Positions 25,540 through 37,984 are shown, counted from the first letter of the stretch. The stretch: DNA of 64,000 nt from Balaenoptera acutorostrata (GCF_949987535.1 NC_080081.1:63943603-64007602), one strand, 5' to 3'. Notes: generated by a model not told the origin, from the letters alone. Numbers and translations are program-made.

Positions 25540-27660
25540 CCTCAGTAGCAGTCCCATAAAGCTCTGTCAAAGACAAACTCAGAATATGAAATTTCAAGGA
25601 CAATCCACCATGATATAGTAGATGCAATGTAGGGCAGGATTAAAATCCAAAAATTTCATATATAAACTACAAAATATATTTATAATGATTAAAGATATAA
25701 AAGAAGAAATCAGAAAAAAAATGTCCGAAGAAAAAACAGGCTTGAAAAAGAACGCAATACCACTTCTAGAAATGACAACTATCAGGACACATTAAAAACT
25801 CAATGTTAAACACCTGAATAAATACATATGAAGTGAAGATTAGTAAACTGGATGGTAAATTTGAGAAAATTACCCAGAATGCAAAATAAAGTCATGGGAA
25901 ATATGAATGAGAAGTTAAGTGACATGGATTGACAGAATGACAAGGTACAACAGATACATTTCCTGGAGAGACAAGAAAAAGAATGGGGGAGAAGCAGTAG
26001 TCAAAGAGAATACTGGATAAAAATTATCCCAAACTGATTCAAATGATCCTTAGATTCAGGAAACAAAACAAGCTTTGAGCAGAAAAAGTTAAACGAAATC
26101 CAAATCTAAACTCATTAAGGTAAAACTGCTCTTAAAAGCAACCAGAAAAGAAAAAGACAGAGTTCGGTCTGGATGACCAGACAGCCAACTCTAAGCAATA
26201 ACAATTGAAGATAGAATAGAATAGAATAATATCCTCAAATAACTGTCAACCAAGATTTTTTTTTTTCAGTCCCACTAAACTACCATTTAAACATCAGGGA
26301 CAAGTAAATATACTTTTATTTAAAAGCACAAAAGGAATTACCACAAATAGACCCTCACTATCAGATCTTCTTAAAGATATAATTCATAAAGAGGAGATTC
26401 AACTCAGAAGGAGAGGATGTAAGAAGCAACAGTGAACAAAGAAACTTAAAAACACAGTGTCAATCTGAAGATTTGATTAATCAAAACAAAAATGATAACT
26501 AACTTGGAGTTTAAAAAAGCAAGATGGTTCTAAAATGCCGAGTAGCAGTAACATGTAGGATGCAATGGCATTCTAAGGCATTGTATTATTGAAGACAAAA
26601 GTGGCAAAACTGATAAATTTCAGGCTTGTTAAGTATACATGTGAGAAATGTAAGGATCATCGTTAAAAGTAGAGGAATACGAGGCCCGGGAGGCGGCACC
26701 GAGCAGGACGGAGCGCAAGTGCTCCGCTGCACCTTCCCGGACCTAGCAAAGCTCTGCAGGCTTCGATGCCCCTTTCCTGCGACCCTCGGGAGACCGCGCT
26801 CGCTGCAGCGGACCGCGAGAATATCCGAAGGTGACAGCGTGGGAGATTCTATCCATGGGAAACCTTCCTTGGTGTACAGATTTGAAAAAAAAAAAAAAAA
26901 AAGGTATAGAAATAATAAAATTTCAAAATCAGCAGAGGGAAAAGGTATATCAGAACCTTTTTGATTCTACTGATAGAAGGTAAAAATGGAGAAATAAAGA
27001 TACAAACATAAAGCAGATGAATAGAAAGCACCAAATAAATCACCTTTTGAAATGCAGTGGTTGCCAGGTTGGATTTTCAAAATCTATCTATATGCTACTT
27101 ATGAGCAACACGTTTAAAACTAAAAACACCTGAAGATTGAAAGTAAATGTAAATATACTAAATATACATCAAGCAAATAGAAGTCAAAATAAATCCAGAA
27201 AAATCATTATTAGGGATAAAATAAACTGCAATTAATAACAGGAACTATTATTCCCCAAGAAGATATGACAGTTTTGTACTTGTGTGTGTCTAATATGATA
27301 ATCTCAATTTACATTCAATCCCCAGACATAAAGACTGATTTTAACCCATCTTTCTCAGAAACTGATCAAACAACAGGACATTCAGCCTAGAGAGAAAGGA
27401 TTGAAAATCTTTTCTAATCATAAGCTTGGTCTAATGGAGATAAGCAAATATACATTATTCTCAAACATCTATGTATTACTTATGAAAGATGACTTTATGA
27501 TAATGCCACAAATCTCAACTAATATCAAAGTCTATATCACTCAAATCACAGAGCAAATAAATGAGAAATCAGTAATGTATATAACCTTCCAAAAACATGT
27601 ATGACTTAATCCACTTCTAAATAATTCATAGGTCAGTGGAAAAAATAATTGAAATTTTAA
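25540..27660 (+). repeat. Ancient L1 / HAL1, sense, host of the RER1 insertion
   Basis: An A-rich, lysine/asparagine-coding text on the plus strand, with blocks such as 'tgagcagaaaaagttaaacg', 'gactgattttaacccatctt' and 'aatctcaactaatatcaaag', resembles ORF1-to-ORF2 of old L1. The family call is moderate; edges are approximate. The RER1 retrocopy at 26680-26902 sits inside it. Confidence 0.5.
26680..26902 (+). pseudogene. RER1: RER1 processed pseudogene fragment (5' UTR plus first 21 codons) with poly(A)
   Basis: A GC-rich block of about 200 bases sits abruptly inside AT-rich L1 sequence and ends in 18 consecutive A (26885-26902). From 26821 it reads, in one frame, I-SEGDSVGDSIHGKPSLVYRF, which matches the amino terminus of RER1, the Golgi protein that returns ER membrane proteins, with the start ATG changed to ATA. 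About 140 bases before it would be the RER1 5' UTR. Only 21 codons are present before one G and the A tract, so the usual roughly 196-residue frame is missing. A likely target-site duplication flanks it: aaaagtagaggaata at 26665-26679 and aaaaggtatagaaata at 26899-26914 (imperfect), the first following a TT, as at L1 endonuclease sites. It is a dead retrocopy; the odd point is that it keeps the 5' end rather than the 3' end. It lies in DLEU7 intron 1, antisense to the gene. Confidence 0.75.
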
Positions 27661-29237
27661 AATGCTCTATACTGAACAATTATGGAACTACTATATCACA
27701 ATTTGTGGGATGTAGCTCCAGTGAGAAAAGCATAGACTTAAATTCTTATATAAGTAAAGAAAAACCACTTAAACACTGAAAATCCCTGAGCTAAGAATTC
27801 AACTCAAAAACTTAAGAAAAATAGATAATCCAAAAAAAAAAGAAGAACTAAAAGTTGAACCAAAGTTTGATGAGGAACTAGTTTTCTTCCTACTTCTGTG
27901 TAGAAAGAGAAGCTATTCTTTTCCCAAATAAAAAACTCTCTCACTTGGGTAAGAAGAAGGACCTGGGTTTCTGGCAAAATGTTTATTAGAAAACATCCTC
28001 CAAGAAACAAAACAAATATCCATTCATTCAATTCAGCAAACAACAGCAGCAGGATTCCGTGTGGGCTAACACAGTACAGTCCCCTTATTCGAGTATTCAC
28101 AGGCTACCACCCTTCCTGTTTTTTTTCTCTTTAAAGCATTCTTGCTTCCCTGCCTTTGAGTATTGCTCATGTCTGTTCAGACGGTATCAAGGGGCTACTT
28201 AGATAATCTGTCCCACGGTTTATGGGGTCACCTATATTACTGCAGCACATTGCTTGGGAATGAGAAAGTAGAGGGAAAAAATGACTCTGGACTACTTTCC
28301 CAAGATCCACATCAAGGGAAATTGTCCACTTGCTTTATAGAAGTAATCCAACTCTAAGTACAAAGTGGAAGGATCAAAGACAACATGCAAAAGGAAATTT
28401 GAAATAGAAGGAACCACTGAAATGTGTGCTGACGTGTGCCTATTAGCCAGTCTGCAAAGGCATTCATCACCCAAAGAAGATTAAAATGCCTTTAAAAATA
28501 TATTTGTGGGCCTAAAATCTGAAGTCAATTTCACATTTACTGTAAAGAAGCAAAGAAGGGATCTTTGAGGGAAATTATACATACAATAAAATTCCACTGC
28601 TGGGCTGTACTGGTCCCTGAGGCCCTGGGTAAACTTCAGATCTCTGGCGAGCTTTGCAAAGTCTCTTTATTTTACTATTTTAGTACAGTATTTCCATTTA
28701 ATCCTTTCTCAAATATATTAACAGTCAAAGAAAACAAACTAATAGGAATAGGCTTTTCATGGGACTCTTAAGCCAAGGAAGGGAAAAATAAAACAGGTGG
28801 TCACTTCTCTTCCTTTCTGGAAGGTCCGAAAGCCAACTATGGATCCAGTAATCATGGCTTCCAACCCAGCTTCTACTGCAGAAGGTAGGAGCCACCAGTG
28901 ACAGCCTTAAGGCAACAGCCTATTAAATGGCTCATGGACTTTCGGTGGAAACTCACATGATCAATACTGGTGATGATTTCACTTATGGTGCTTTCCACTC
29001 AATGACAGAGTATATCCTCCCAGCAGCTTTTATTTAGCAAGTCCCAGATGCTTCCAAAAATGATGTAATATCTTACACTGTGCTTTGAGTGCTTTGCCAG
29101 AATTAGAACGTGATGGTGCCTGGGCAATCTTAAAGCAGGTTTTGGAACTTCTAAAGCCTTGTGTAATCTCAGATTTTTGGACATGAAATGTATTGATTGC
29201 TACAGGGGTCCAAATCGATGGCCAGCATTTACATTTT
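27661..29237. other. No gene recognised (within DLEU7 intron)
   Basis: Mostly low-copy sequence with short runs of A or T. No exon-like segment or RNA gene was recognised. Confidence 0.45.
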
Positions 29238-29250
29238 AAAGTGAGTAGAG

Positions 29251-29415
29251 GGACTTCCCTGGCGCTCCAGTGGTTAAGACTTCGCCTTCCAACGTAGGGG
29301 GTACGGGTTCGATCCCTGGTCGGGGAGCTAAGATCCCACATGCCTCATGGCCAAAAAACCAAAACATAAAAAAAAGAAGCAATATTGTAACAAATTCAAT
29401 ACAGACTTTAAAAAA

Positions 29416-29448
<33 letters not shown>
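29251..29448 (+). mobile_element. CHR-type SINE, sense, with (AAAT)n tail
   Basis: It begins 'ggacttccctggcgctccag' with an A-box-like 'tggttaagac', a B-box GGTTCGATCCC near 29310, then the short body and an (AAAT)n tail at 29411-29448. The flanks aaagtgagtagag (29238-29250) and aaagtgtgttgag (29449-29461) agree in 11 of 13 bases. It is a shorter subfamily than the copy at 7148-7509. Confidence 0.88.
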
Positions 29449-29450
<2 letters not shown>

Positions 29451-29948
29451 AGTGTGTTGAGATAATGTCTTGTGACTCAACTAATCTACTGGGGTAATGG
29501 CCTCGGCCTATTTGCCTCAGTTAATAAATCAGTTAAATTTATTTCAAACATGTATCTAGTCTCCGCTACATGACTTATTACTACACTAGATAAAAGACAA
29601 TAAGACATGGTACCTGATCTCTAAAGAGCTTATAACTTAGTAGGAGAAATGAGACACATACAGCATATCTCCAAATGTCCAGTGAAATGTGATGAGGGCT
29701 ATGGAAAAAACACAAAAGCCCAATCCTATAGAAGAACAGACATTTATAGACTCACAATCTAAGCATTGCACAGAGTTCATACAGAGCTCATTCTGTGGGT
29801 GAATCCTTTCAGTAGCATACCTGATGTGCACTTGTCCAGAATTTGCTTGGCTACACTGGAGAAACTCATGTGCTTAGGAGGCAACCCATTAGAAGAGATG
29901 ACTCTAGCTTTTAGAACATTTCTTCCTAATTTTTAGCTGAAATCTGCC

Positions 29949-30040
29949 CTGTGGTAGGCAGAATTGTGGCCTCTTCCCAGACCTGTGAGTATGTTACGTT
30001 ACATGGCAAAAGGGACTTTCTAGATGTCAGTTAGGAAGGG
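29949..30040 (+). repeat. MaLR (MLT1-like) LTR fragment
   Basis: 'ggtaggcagaattgtggcct' and 'acatggcaaaagggactttc' are MLT1-type LTR text, also seen at 52815-53329. Confidence 0.6.
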
Positions 30041-30109
30041 CAGCACTCCAGGCAGCTTGCAGGCCCCTGGGAATGCAAGCTCAATCCTTCACAAGTACCG
30101 GAATAGCCA

Positions 30110-30290
30110 TCAGAGCCCTGGTTCTATCCTTTAGGTAAGCCATCCGTGCACAAGTCATTTTATCTATGGAATATTCAGTTTTCTCATCTGTAAAATGGGA
30201 ACAATAATAGCTACCATGAGAAGTCAAATTAGCTCATGAATATGAAAGCTCTTTGTATTTATAAAGCATGCCATCAATCTAAAGTTGTGA
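30110..30290 (+). repeat. MIR SINE, sense
   Basis: 'tttctcatctgtaaaatggg' followed by 'aacaataatagctaccatga' is the MIR core region. Confidence 0.75.
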
Positions 30291-30461
30291 ATAAAGTACT
30301 CCACTAAATGGGAGGTCAGTAAGAAGAGGAGGAGAGGAAGGAAGTGTAGAAGAGAAAAGAAAAATATTCTCTACAGAAACCTGGAATCTAACTGGTGAGA
30401 TAAAACCTATTAAAACCCTTCAGTGGAGATGTGACACAAAATAAGATTAAGGCTCAAAAAG

Positions 30462-31185
30462 AGTAGCCAAGTTCACATCAGATCCAACAGAATGTCTACC
30501 ATCAAAAAAACTGAAAATAACAAGTGTGGGTGAGGATGTGGAGAAATTGGAACCCTTGTGCACTGCTGCTGGCAACATAAAAATGCTGCAGACACTCTGG
30601 AAAACAGTATGGAGTTTCCTCAAAAAAATTAAAACTAGAATTGCCGTAGGATCCAACAATTCCACTTCTGGGTACATATCCAAAAAAATTGAAAGCAGGA
30701 TCTCAAAATGATATTTGCACACCCATGTTCATAGCAGCATTATTCACAACAGCCGAGAGGTGGAAGCAGCTCAAGTATCCATGGACACATGAATAGATAA
30801 ACAAAATGTGGTCTATATATGCAATGGAATACTATTGAGCCTTAAAAAGAAAGAAAATTCTAACACATGCTACAACATGGATGAACCTTGAGGACATAAT
30901 GCTAAATGAAATAGGCTTGTCACAAAAGGACAAATACTGTATGATTCCTCTTATATGTGGTACCTAGACCAGTCAGACTCATAGAAATAAAAAGTAGAAT
31001 GGTGGTTTCCAGGAGCTGGAGGGAGGGGGGAAATGGGGACTTTTTGTTTAATGGGTATAGGGTTTCCAGATTTGCAAGATGAAAAAGTTATGGAGATTGT
31101 TTGCCCAAAAATGTGAAGTACTTAACACTACCCTTAAAATGGTAAATTTTGTTTTGTATTTTTTTAATACAATTTTTTAAAAAAA
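30462..31185 (+). repeat. L1M 3' end, sense
   Basis: 'gtgtgggtgaggatgtggag', 'gcaatggaatactattgagc' and 'caacatggatgaaccttgag' are L1 ORF2 end and 3' UTR text. The short frame near 30526-30711 (KTVWSFLKKIKTRI...) is an ORF2 remnant with stops around it. Confidence 0.8.
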
Positions 31186-31555
31186 GTGGTTGAGACCATC
31201 AGATTATTGCCAGCCTTTGTAGAAGGGAATGGAAATTTGGATGAGGCATCAGCAAAGTGGTAGGTGAGAAGGACTGTTATAGACACTATAAGAGAGGTGG
31301 TGTTGGAGAAAGCAGTATTTAACTCATAGGGAAAAGAGATGGCCCCACAATGAGAATGAATGATACCAGCAAAAGCTTGGAGCCAAGCAGGGGCTAGGAC
31401 TGGGAGGAATCCAGTCTGAGAAAAACAGAGCTTTGTGTTGCCTATCAGGATAAGTTAGTGCAGAAAGCCTTGAATGTCACAGTCAAGTCCCTGGAACTTC
31501 TGAGCATGGGAGGAACATGGCAAACCAGTGTTTGAAGAACACTGGTCAGGCCTAT

Positions 31556-31722
31556 GAGCCTGAGCACCTACTAGGCGCCAGGCTCCAAGCAAGGCTCCTA
31601 ATATACCTTATTTCACTCAGTCCTCACAACCGTCCATGAATGAGAGATGAAAAGAAATGCTGCTTGGAGAGATTAAATGACATCCCTAAATCGCACAGCA
31701 AGTAAGTGGCAGAGCTGGAATT
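31556..31722 (-). repeat. MIR SINE, antisense
   Basis: 'tgagcacctactaggcgcca' through 'cagcaagtaagtggcagagc' is the reverse complement of MIR. Confidence 0.75.
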
Positions 31723-34344
31723 AACCTCTCTCTCTCAAAACTCAAGTATTCATCAAAGACACCCCAAATCAGAAACTGGGCCAGATGCCAGGATGACAGA
31801 GAGAGCAGCGCTCGCCGTCCAGTGCTGGGGACAGCCTAGTGAATGGGAAGTACAGAGCTGCAGATGCCACCATGGGGTGAACAGGGACACCATGGAAGCA
31901 AGCTGGGAGGCACCCAACTAGCTTTGAGGGAGAAACAAAAATGTCTGTATGTGAATTGTTTCATGTTTGTTTTCTGGCTATATTCATGCTATTTTTCTTA
32001 AGGTTAACTAAGTGTTACAAAGCTCAAATTGGCAATGGTCATATCCAAATTGAAGACTGTCCCATTGGTCCAGCCCTCTTCCCTGCAACACAGTTGAGAG
32101 GGTGTGGTTATCTGGAAGGGATTCAAGGCATGGAACCTTCCACGCCCCATGTAAAGCCAACTCCTAGCTAATTAGAGACCTCCTAGTTGGAGCTCTCCCT
32201 TCCTCTGGTCTGTTCTCTCCTACCCAGAGGTCTCTTAGAAAATCCACCCCACTTGTACTTTTCTGCATGGTGCATTGTGTTTATTAGGAATGTGCACTTC
32301 TGGAATCTTTGAACAACTGAAAATGCACCTGCAAAGTCCAAAAAGGGAATAAAAGTTAAGCCCATTTTTAGCTTCTTATTGAAAATAAACACTCCCATCA
32401 AAACCAAAGGCTTAAAAGCAAAAACAATCTAGCATTAGGAGTCAGTTTCAAAGCTTGTTTTCTGAAACCAACACCAACAGATAATAAAGTCAAAAATATA
32501 ATATGACTTTATAGGCTCTATAATGCAGGTAATTTTAAACAATACACAAAGAAGGTTTTTGGTTTTTTTTCTATCACATCATCTTCAAAATCACTTCTAG
32601 ATCTACACGAACTATAAATCAATTCATATTCCCTTCACCCCTGGCTTTAAAATAAGTTGGTTCTTTACAAAACAGTCATGTCTTGAGCTATATTCTCTTA
32701 TAATGGCCTCCACAAACTTGTTTCTTCTCACATTTTTCCCTCTCACTCTCCCTGAATGCCTAACGTACTCTACAGAGAGTATTAATGGAAGAAAGAGCTT
32801 TCCTCCAGCTTTCTGTGATGAGGTCTGACCTTAATGAACTTCGGCCTGGACAGCAGACCACTCTCCACTAAAGTTTCCCAGGGCTGGGAACTATGAGGGT
32901 ACACAAATCTCTTCCCTACACCCAACACAACCCTCCATGCTAGATGTGCACATAAAATGGGAGTGTCGTTTCTCTATTTTAGAGTGGCATTATGAAAACC
33001 ATACTATCAGGAACAGTATACTACAAATTGCCCCAACTGCATTTTGTTCATTGACATCTGGCTTTGAACAACAAATTCACAGGGCCCAGATCAATCACCA
33101 ATTGCCTAAACTCTAGGTCAATCTCAAATAGATATGCAACTTCGTATTAATAAAACACCCAGTGAAGAACCGCAGTATCTGCCAGTCACCATAAAAAGTC
33201 TATCGTCCACAGGAAATTAAACATTTTTACTTGTGGTGTACCCAGTGTAAACGCTCACAAGTAACTAAGGTTCCTTATGCATTTGCTTTGGGTACAGTAC
33301 CATTTTCATCAGAAAAGTCTAATGAAAAGCACTTTGTGATGGATACAAGCACTTGATTCAGGTATGCTCACAAGGCAAACCCCAAAATTGTAAAATAAAG
33401 CAAGGCAGCATTTCCACAAGACATTAAACATAAGTAGGTTTGTTTTAGGGCCTTCCTGAAATATCTTTCCCTAAATGTTCATTTCAGAAAGGTTTTATGT
33501 CCTGATTTTCATATCATTCACTTTATAAGGAATGACAAAGCTATAACTAAGCTACTTCTAGAGCTGTCACTTGGCCTTTTCCTAACATAAAAGCACAATT
33601 TTGTCCCAGACAAAAAGCAATCCCCTGGCTAAGGCTACTAATAATATAACCATGAGAATTTATTTCTTCAATAGAATATTAGCAATTTTTAAAGACACAA
33701 TCCCAAATTCGCAGAAACTGGCTTCACTAACCAATGTTAATGGGGAAAAAAAGCACTCATCATCAATGTCTGCCTCTGAGTAACTCAATATCCACACTTG
33801 CAATTTGCAAAAAGCCTTAGCAATGACTGTGAAGCCAAAGCCAACAGTTTTACAACCGCTGTTCTTGCTCTGTGGAATGAGAAAACCAGCATGGACCACT
33901 GAACGTGAGAGAATTATTGGTACCAGAATTAGTTAATTGCAATGGGTGAGCTCACAGGCAAGTTTTATCTGCAATGGCAGGAAAGTTTTTCTGCCTCTAA
34001 AAGCTGGCATCAGCCATTGTTTCCATGAAACTTGCTTCAGAACAGAACTCGTGGAAACCATAAATGTTTTTAACTATCAGAGGAAGACAGACAAAACTCA
34101 ACCAGAGTGACTTCATGATTGGCTTAGTTAATGATCTCTTTGGGTTGGTCATTTTTAGAAGTTTTTAAAATCCTAGACTCTCTTCCTTCTGGTGCTCCAC
34201 ACATTTCTATGCTCCCTTTGGGTGGCAAGTATTATATAGCATGTTTGCTAGTATTACTAGTTTGATAAAGATTTCCTACGTTTACCTGGGGCTTTTTGTC
34301 ACTATGTAAGGTGACCATCATTAGAGGAGACACAAATCACCCAG
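31723..34344. other. No gene recognised (within DLEU7 intron)
   Basis: Largely low-copy AT-rich DNA with no repeat that I can name and no coding signal. Because it is free of obvious repeats, 32900-34300 is a reasonable place for conserved non-coding sequence, but none can be shown from one genome. Confidence 0.4.
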
Positions 34345-34732
34345 TGTTAGGGACTGAATTGCGTTCCACCAAAATTCATGTGTTGAAAACCTGACTTGCA
34401 GTGTGACTGTATTTGGAGATAGGATCTTTAAGGAGGTAATTAAAGTTAAGTTACGTCATAAGGGTGGGGCCCTAATCCAATAGGATCGGTGTCCTGCAAG
34501 AAGAGGAAGAGACATCCAAGATCTCTCTTTCTCTCTGGCACAGAGGAAAGGCCATGTGAGGACACAGTGAGAAGGTGACAGTCCACAAGCCAGGAAGAGA
34601 GCCCTTCCCAGAAACCAAATTTGCTCTTGAACTTCCCAGCCTCCACAACAGTGAGAAAATAAATGTCTGTGGTTTAAGCCACCCAAGTCTGTGGCATTTT
34701 GTTATGGCAGCCCAAGCTGACTATGATACTCA
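34345..34732 (+). mobile_element. ERVL-MaLR (MLT1/MST-like) solo LTR, sense
   Basis: It starts 'tgttagggactgaattgcgt', contains 'gtgactgtatttggagatag', 'gggccctaatccaatagg' and 'gtggtttaagccacccaagt', and ends 'gctgactatgatact'. A full-length LTR with no internal sequence next to it. Confidence 0.8.
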
Positions 34733-34861
34733 GTGTGCAGAATGACTATTGCAGCCGAAGTGGTGTGCAGTGCATGGCATGTATGACCGTGCCCTAACAA
34801 CTGTGCACTCTCATGTACTTTACTTCAGTGTAATGTTCATAACACCCCTATGAGCTAGCAC

Positions 34862-34985
34862 TGTGATTGGTAGAAAGAGTCAGACAAAACCATGTTTGAA
34901 TCATGGGCCACTACTTCTCAGCTGCAGGCTCTTCAGCAGTTCTAAATTCCTCTGAGCCTCAGTTTCTTCCCGTAATAAATTTTTA
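34862..34985 (+). repeat. MIR SINE fragment, sense
   Basis: 'tctgagcctcagtttcttcc' is the MIR core; the left part is diverged. Confidence 0.55.
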
Positions 34986-35504
34986 TCAAGCTGGTTAACT
35001 CCATCCTTTCCACCAAATTTAACAAGACTCAGTTTTGTTAAGCATTTTTAACCACCATGAAAAGACTCATTTCATGTTTGTTTGGTTTTTTCTGCATGAG
35101 TTCAATAATCTCTAAATGCTCAAAAGGAATATCAAGTGTTGGCTTCTTTAAGAAAATAGTAAACTACTGTAAAGATATGCATTATTATTGTGGTGAGGGT
35201 TTCTCTGCCTTCAGGCCTGAAAATTTCACTCCCTTAATTCTGGTGGTTTGATCAGCGAGTCACTCAATGGTCACATCTCTAAGTCAGTCATCAGCCATGG
35301 GCTAAAGCTGACCTCTGGAAAGTGGAGGCTTCCTGCAAGTCTCTTTGGGTCATCCTAACTCTGTTTTTGTCAACAGTCTCAAAAGTAAATAAAGAGTTCA
35401 GGAGTCAGATCCATCAATATCAAGAATGAAATATAATAATAGTCAATAAGACTACTGAAGAAGATTGAGGCATCAATCAATAATAATAATAATAATAATA
35501 AAGT

Positions 35505-35690
35505 TCAAAGGTATTGCAATTTACCATGAGCAGCCAGTAGCTAAGACTTCATATGCATTATCTCAATAACGTTAAATACCACTGTTCCCACTTTACAGGT
35601 GAGGAGACTGAAGCACAGGAAGGCTAAATAACTTGCCCAAGAGTCTGCAGCAGGAAGTGGCAGAGTAGGTTTGAAATGCTTCATGGGACC
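35505..35690 (-). repeat. MIR SINE, antisense, next to an (AAT)n run
   Basis: 'cccactttacaggtgaggag' and 'aataacttgcccaagagtct' are reverse-complement MIR. An (AAT)n run lies just before it at 35480-35501. Confidence 0.8.
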
Positions 35691-36224
35691 TGATCGCTGT
35701 CCTGTGCTGTGCTGTTCAAGTGAGTCTTCCTCCTCTCTGTGGCAAGGAATGCCATGGAAGAGATCTGATGTTAGGGAAATTTCCACACACTTCCAAGTGA
35801 CATGCAAGCATTATTTCCTTTAGCACAAAACCTCCTGAAACCATTCTCATGTATAAAATCAATCTGCATGTTCTTAATTTAAAAATATGGAGAACACTCA
35901 TCCAAATCATTTGAATTAACACCAGTAATGATGATGCCAAGTCTGTATAACCAGCCCCCCTGGAGAGACAGACTGCTGTGTCCTTGAGTCTAAGTGCTTT
36001 GTAAGCATTACCTTACAGACCCAATGGAGATAGTGCCTTTTCTCCAAACAGCAAACCAAGCAAAATTTCAAGATGCTGGCAAGGAGGCAAATCATCCAGA
36101 GAAACCTCTCCCTGCTTCTCTCCCTTCTGAAAGCACTGGCTGTTCTCAGGAGCCCTGAAACTCATTACTCCCCTGTAGGTGAATAGCAGACTCCAGTAGC
36201 AAGAATGTTGAGATCCCTGTTCTT

Positions 36225-36425
36225 TTTTTGTTGTCGTTGTTGTTGTCTATATTCTTTTTTTTTGGTGGGGGGGAGTATAATTGCTTTACAATGTTGTGTT
36301 AGTTTCTGCTGTACAATGAAGTGAATCAGCTATATGTATACATATATCCCCTCCCTCTTGGACCTCCCTCCCCCCCCATCCCACCCACCTAGGTCATCAC
36401 AGAGCACCGAGCTGAGCTCCCCATG
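36225..36425 (-). mobile_element. Short L1 3' tail, antisense, with exact 15-base duplication
   Basis: The T-rich start followed by 'gagtataattgctttacaat', 'agtttctgctgtacaatgaa' and 'catatatcccctccctcttg' is the reverse complement of the cetartiodactyl L1 3' end. It is flanked by gagatccctgttctt at 36210-36224 and 36426-36440, an exact match, so the insertion is fairly recent. Confidence 0.93.
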
Positions 36426-37059
36426 GAGATCCCTGTTCTTAATGGGGACTCTGGGTGCCTCTAGAAACACTGGCAGCAATACATCCAGACATCTGCACGT
36501 TTGCTCGTGATGGAGAAGAAGGGGACCAAGACTCAAGGGGCTGGGTAGGTGAAGGAAGATTTGAGTATATTTATGGATTAAGAGGAATTGGCAGAGTGGA
36601 AGCACTAGAAAATACAAAGAGAGAGGAAGGAATTGAGAGAAAAAGTCCAGGGGCAGATGAAAGATTTGCTCCAGCACTTAAGAGAAAGAATTTATTTGGG
36701 AGGCGGAGGGGGTGGGAACCAAACAGTATTTCTTTATTAGAGACAAGAAAGAAGATGATTGGAAATGAGATTTTTTTAGGTAGGATGGAAGATATTTGTG
36801 TCAGATGGCCTCAATTTTCTCAGTAAAGGAGTGAGAGGGTTGAGGTTTGGATGAAGAAAGTTTGAGGAGAGTAGAAAATGTTTAGGACAAAAAGTCAAGT
36901 AGAGAGGGTTAAAAGGATTACCAAGTAGAAGTGGCAGCTGCATTAACCTCAAGTGGCATGATTTATAGTCCAGAGCGGAGGGCGTCATTGCTCCTCAACT
37001 GGGTCAGGCCCTCTGACAATGGTCTTCTGACCTGACCTTGCCTCTGTGATTTATCAGGG

Positions 37060-37440
37060 TCCTTCCTTCAGTCATATCAATGGCTGCCTTTTGTCTGCAA
37101 GACAGCCCAGGTCCTCAGCATGACCCACAGGCCTTTTCCCACCTGACCCCACCTAACTCTCCAGCATCCTTTTTTTGCCTTCTGCCATACTGAACTAATT
37201 TTAGTTCCCCCAAAGCCCTAGGCCCTTTCATTGCTTCTTGGCCTTGGATCCTACAGCTCCTCTGAAATGCTTTTTCCCTTTAATGCCTGGAGAGTAAACA
37301 TTCTTTTTTTTTTTTTAAAGGTTACCTCCTCCAAGATGCCTTCCAGGATCACCCAAGGTAAAACTGATCACTCAGTCTCTCCTTTTGTCAACCTACCTGT
37401 GCCCTGTACACGTTCCTAGCATCACAGCGCACTTCATGTG
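37060..37440 (+). repeat. L2 LINE 3' region, sense
   Basis: 'ggttacctcctccaagatgc' and 'cttccaggatcacccaaggt' fit the L2 block '...tgtcacctcctcagagaggccttccctgacc'. A run of T (37302-37316) interrupts it. Confidence 0.65.
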
Positions 37441-37558
37441 TATCACAGCTTAATTGGCAGGATTTTTTAAATTTCTTGGTGATACAAAAAAAGGTACCTC
37501 TTACAGTCAAGAGCAATGGTGAAATGCAGCTTCGTTTTTTAAACTTTTCAGAGTGAAG

Positions 37559-37768
37559 CAGTGCTTCACATCTGGAGGCGATCTTATTTCCCCTCCCATC
37601 ACACACATTTAGCAGTATTTGGTTCTGTCAATTGGTGGGGAGGGTATGCTGCTGGCATCTACTGGGTAGAGGCCAGGGATACTCCTAAACATCCTACAGT
37701 ACATAGGACAACCCCACAGCAATCATCCAGACAAAAATGTCTATAGTGTGGAGGTTGAGAAACCCTAG
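37559..37768 (+). mobile_element. MER20-type hAT DNA transposon
   Basis: 'ctggcatctactgggtagag', 'gccagggatactcctaaaca' and the end 'gaggttgagaaaccctag' are MER20-like. MER20 copies are known to act as regulatory elements in some tissues; nothing here shows that this one does. Confidence 0.8.
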
Positions 37769-37984
37769 TTTAGAGTAACAATATTTATTCAGGTGTATGC
37801 TATGCTTTATTTTTATTTTAAATCAATCTTTTACAGTATATAGTGCAACCTAATATATATCAATGTTTTCCAAACCTTGGCTTGTAGAGCAAGAATAGCA
37901 AGTCTTAAGAAATGCTCTTTTTTCACTACCCCTCCCCCATTTCCTTCCACTAGACTCCCCAGGGAATGAATGAAGCAATGTTCC

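Noticed and set aside
26641..26884. A second CpG island and promoter of an unknown gene
   Set aside because: The GC-rich block ends in poly(A) and matches RER1 5' mRNA sequence, so retroposition explains it better.
26626..26964. 112-codon open frame running through the RER1 copy and its poly(A)
   Set aside because: It contains a poly-lysine run from the A tract, begins in L1 sequence and has no intact start for RER1. It is a retrocopy artefact.
29251..29340. Possible tRNA gene from the A-box and B-box-like motifs
   Set aside because: The head of a CHR SINE is tRNA-derived; no cloverleaf with paired acceptor stem is evident, and the SINE body and tail follow.
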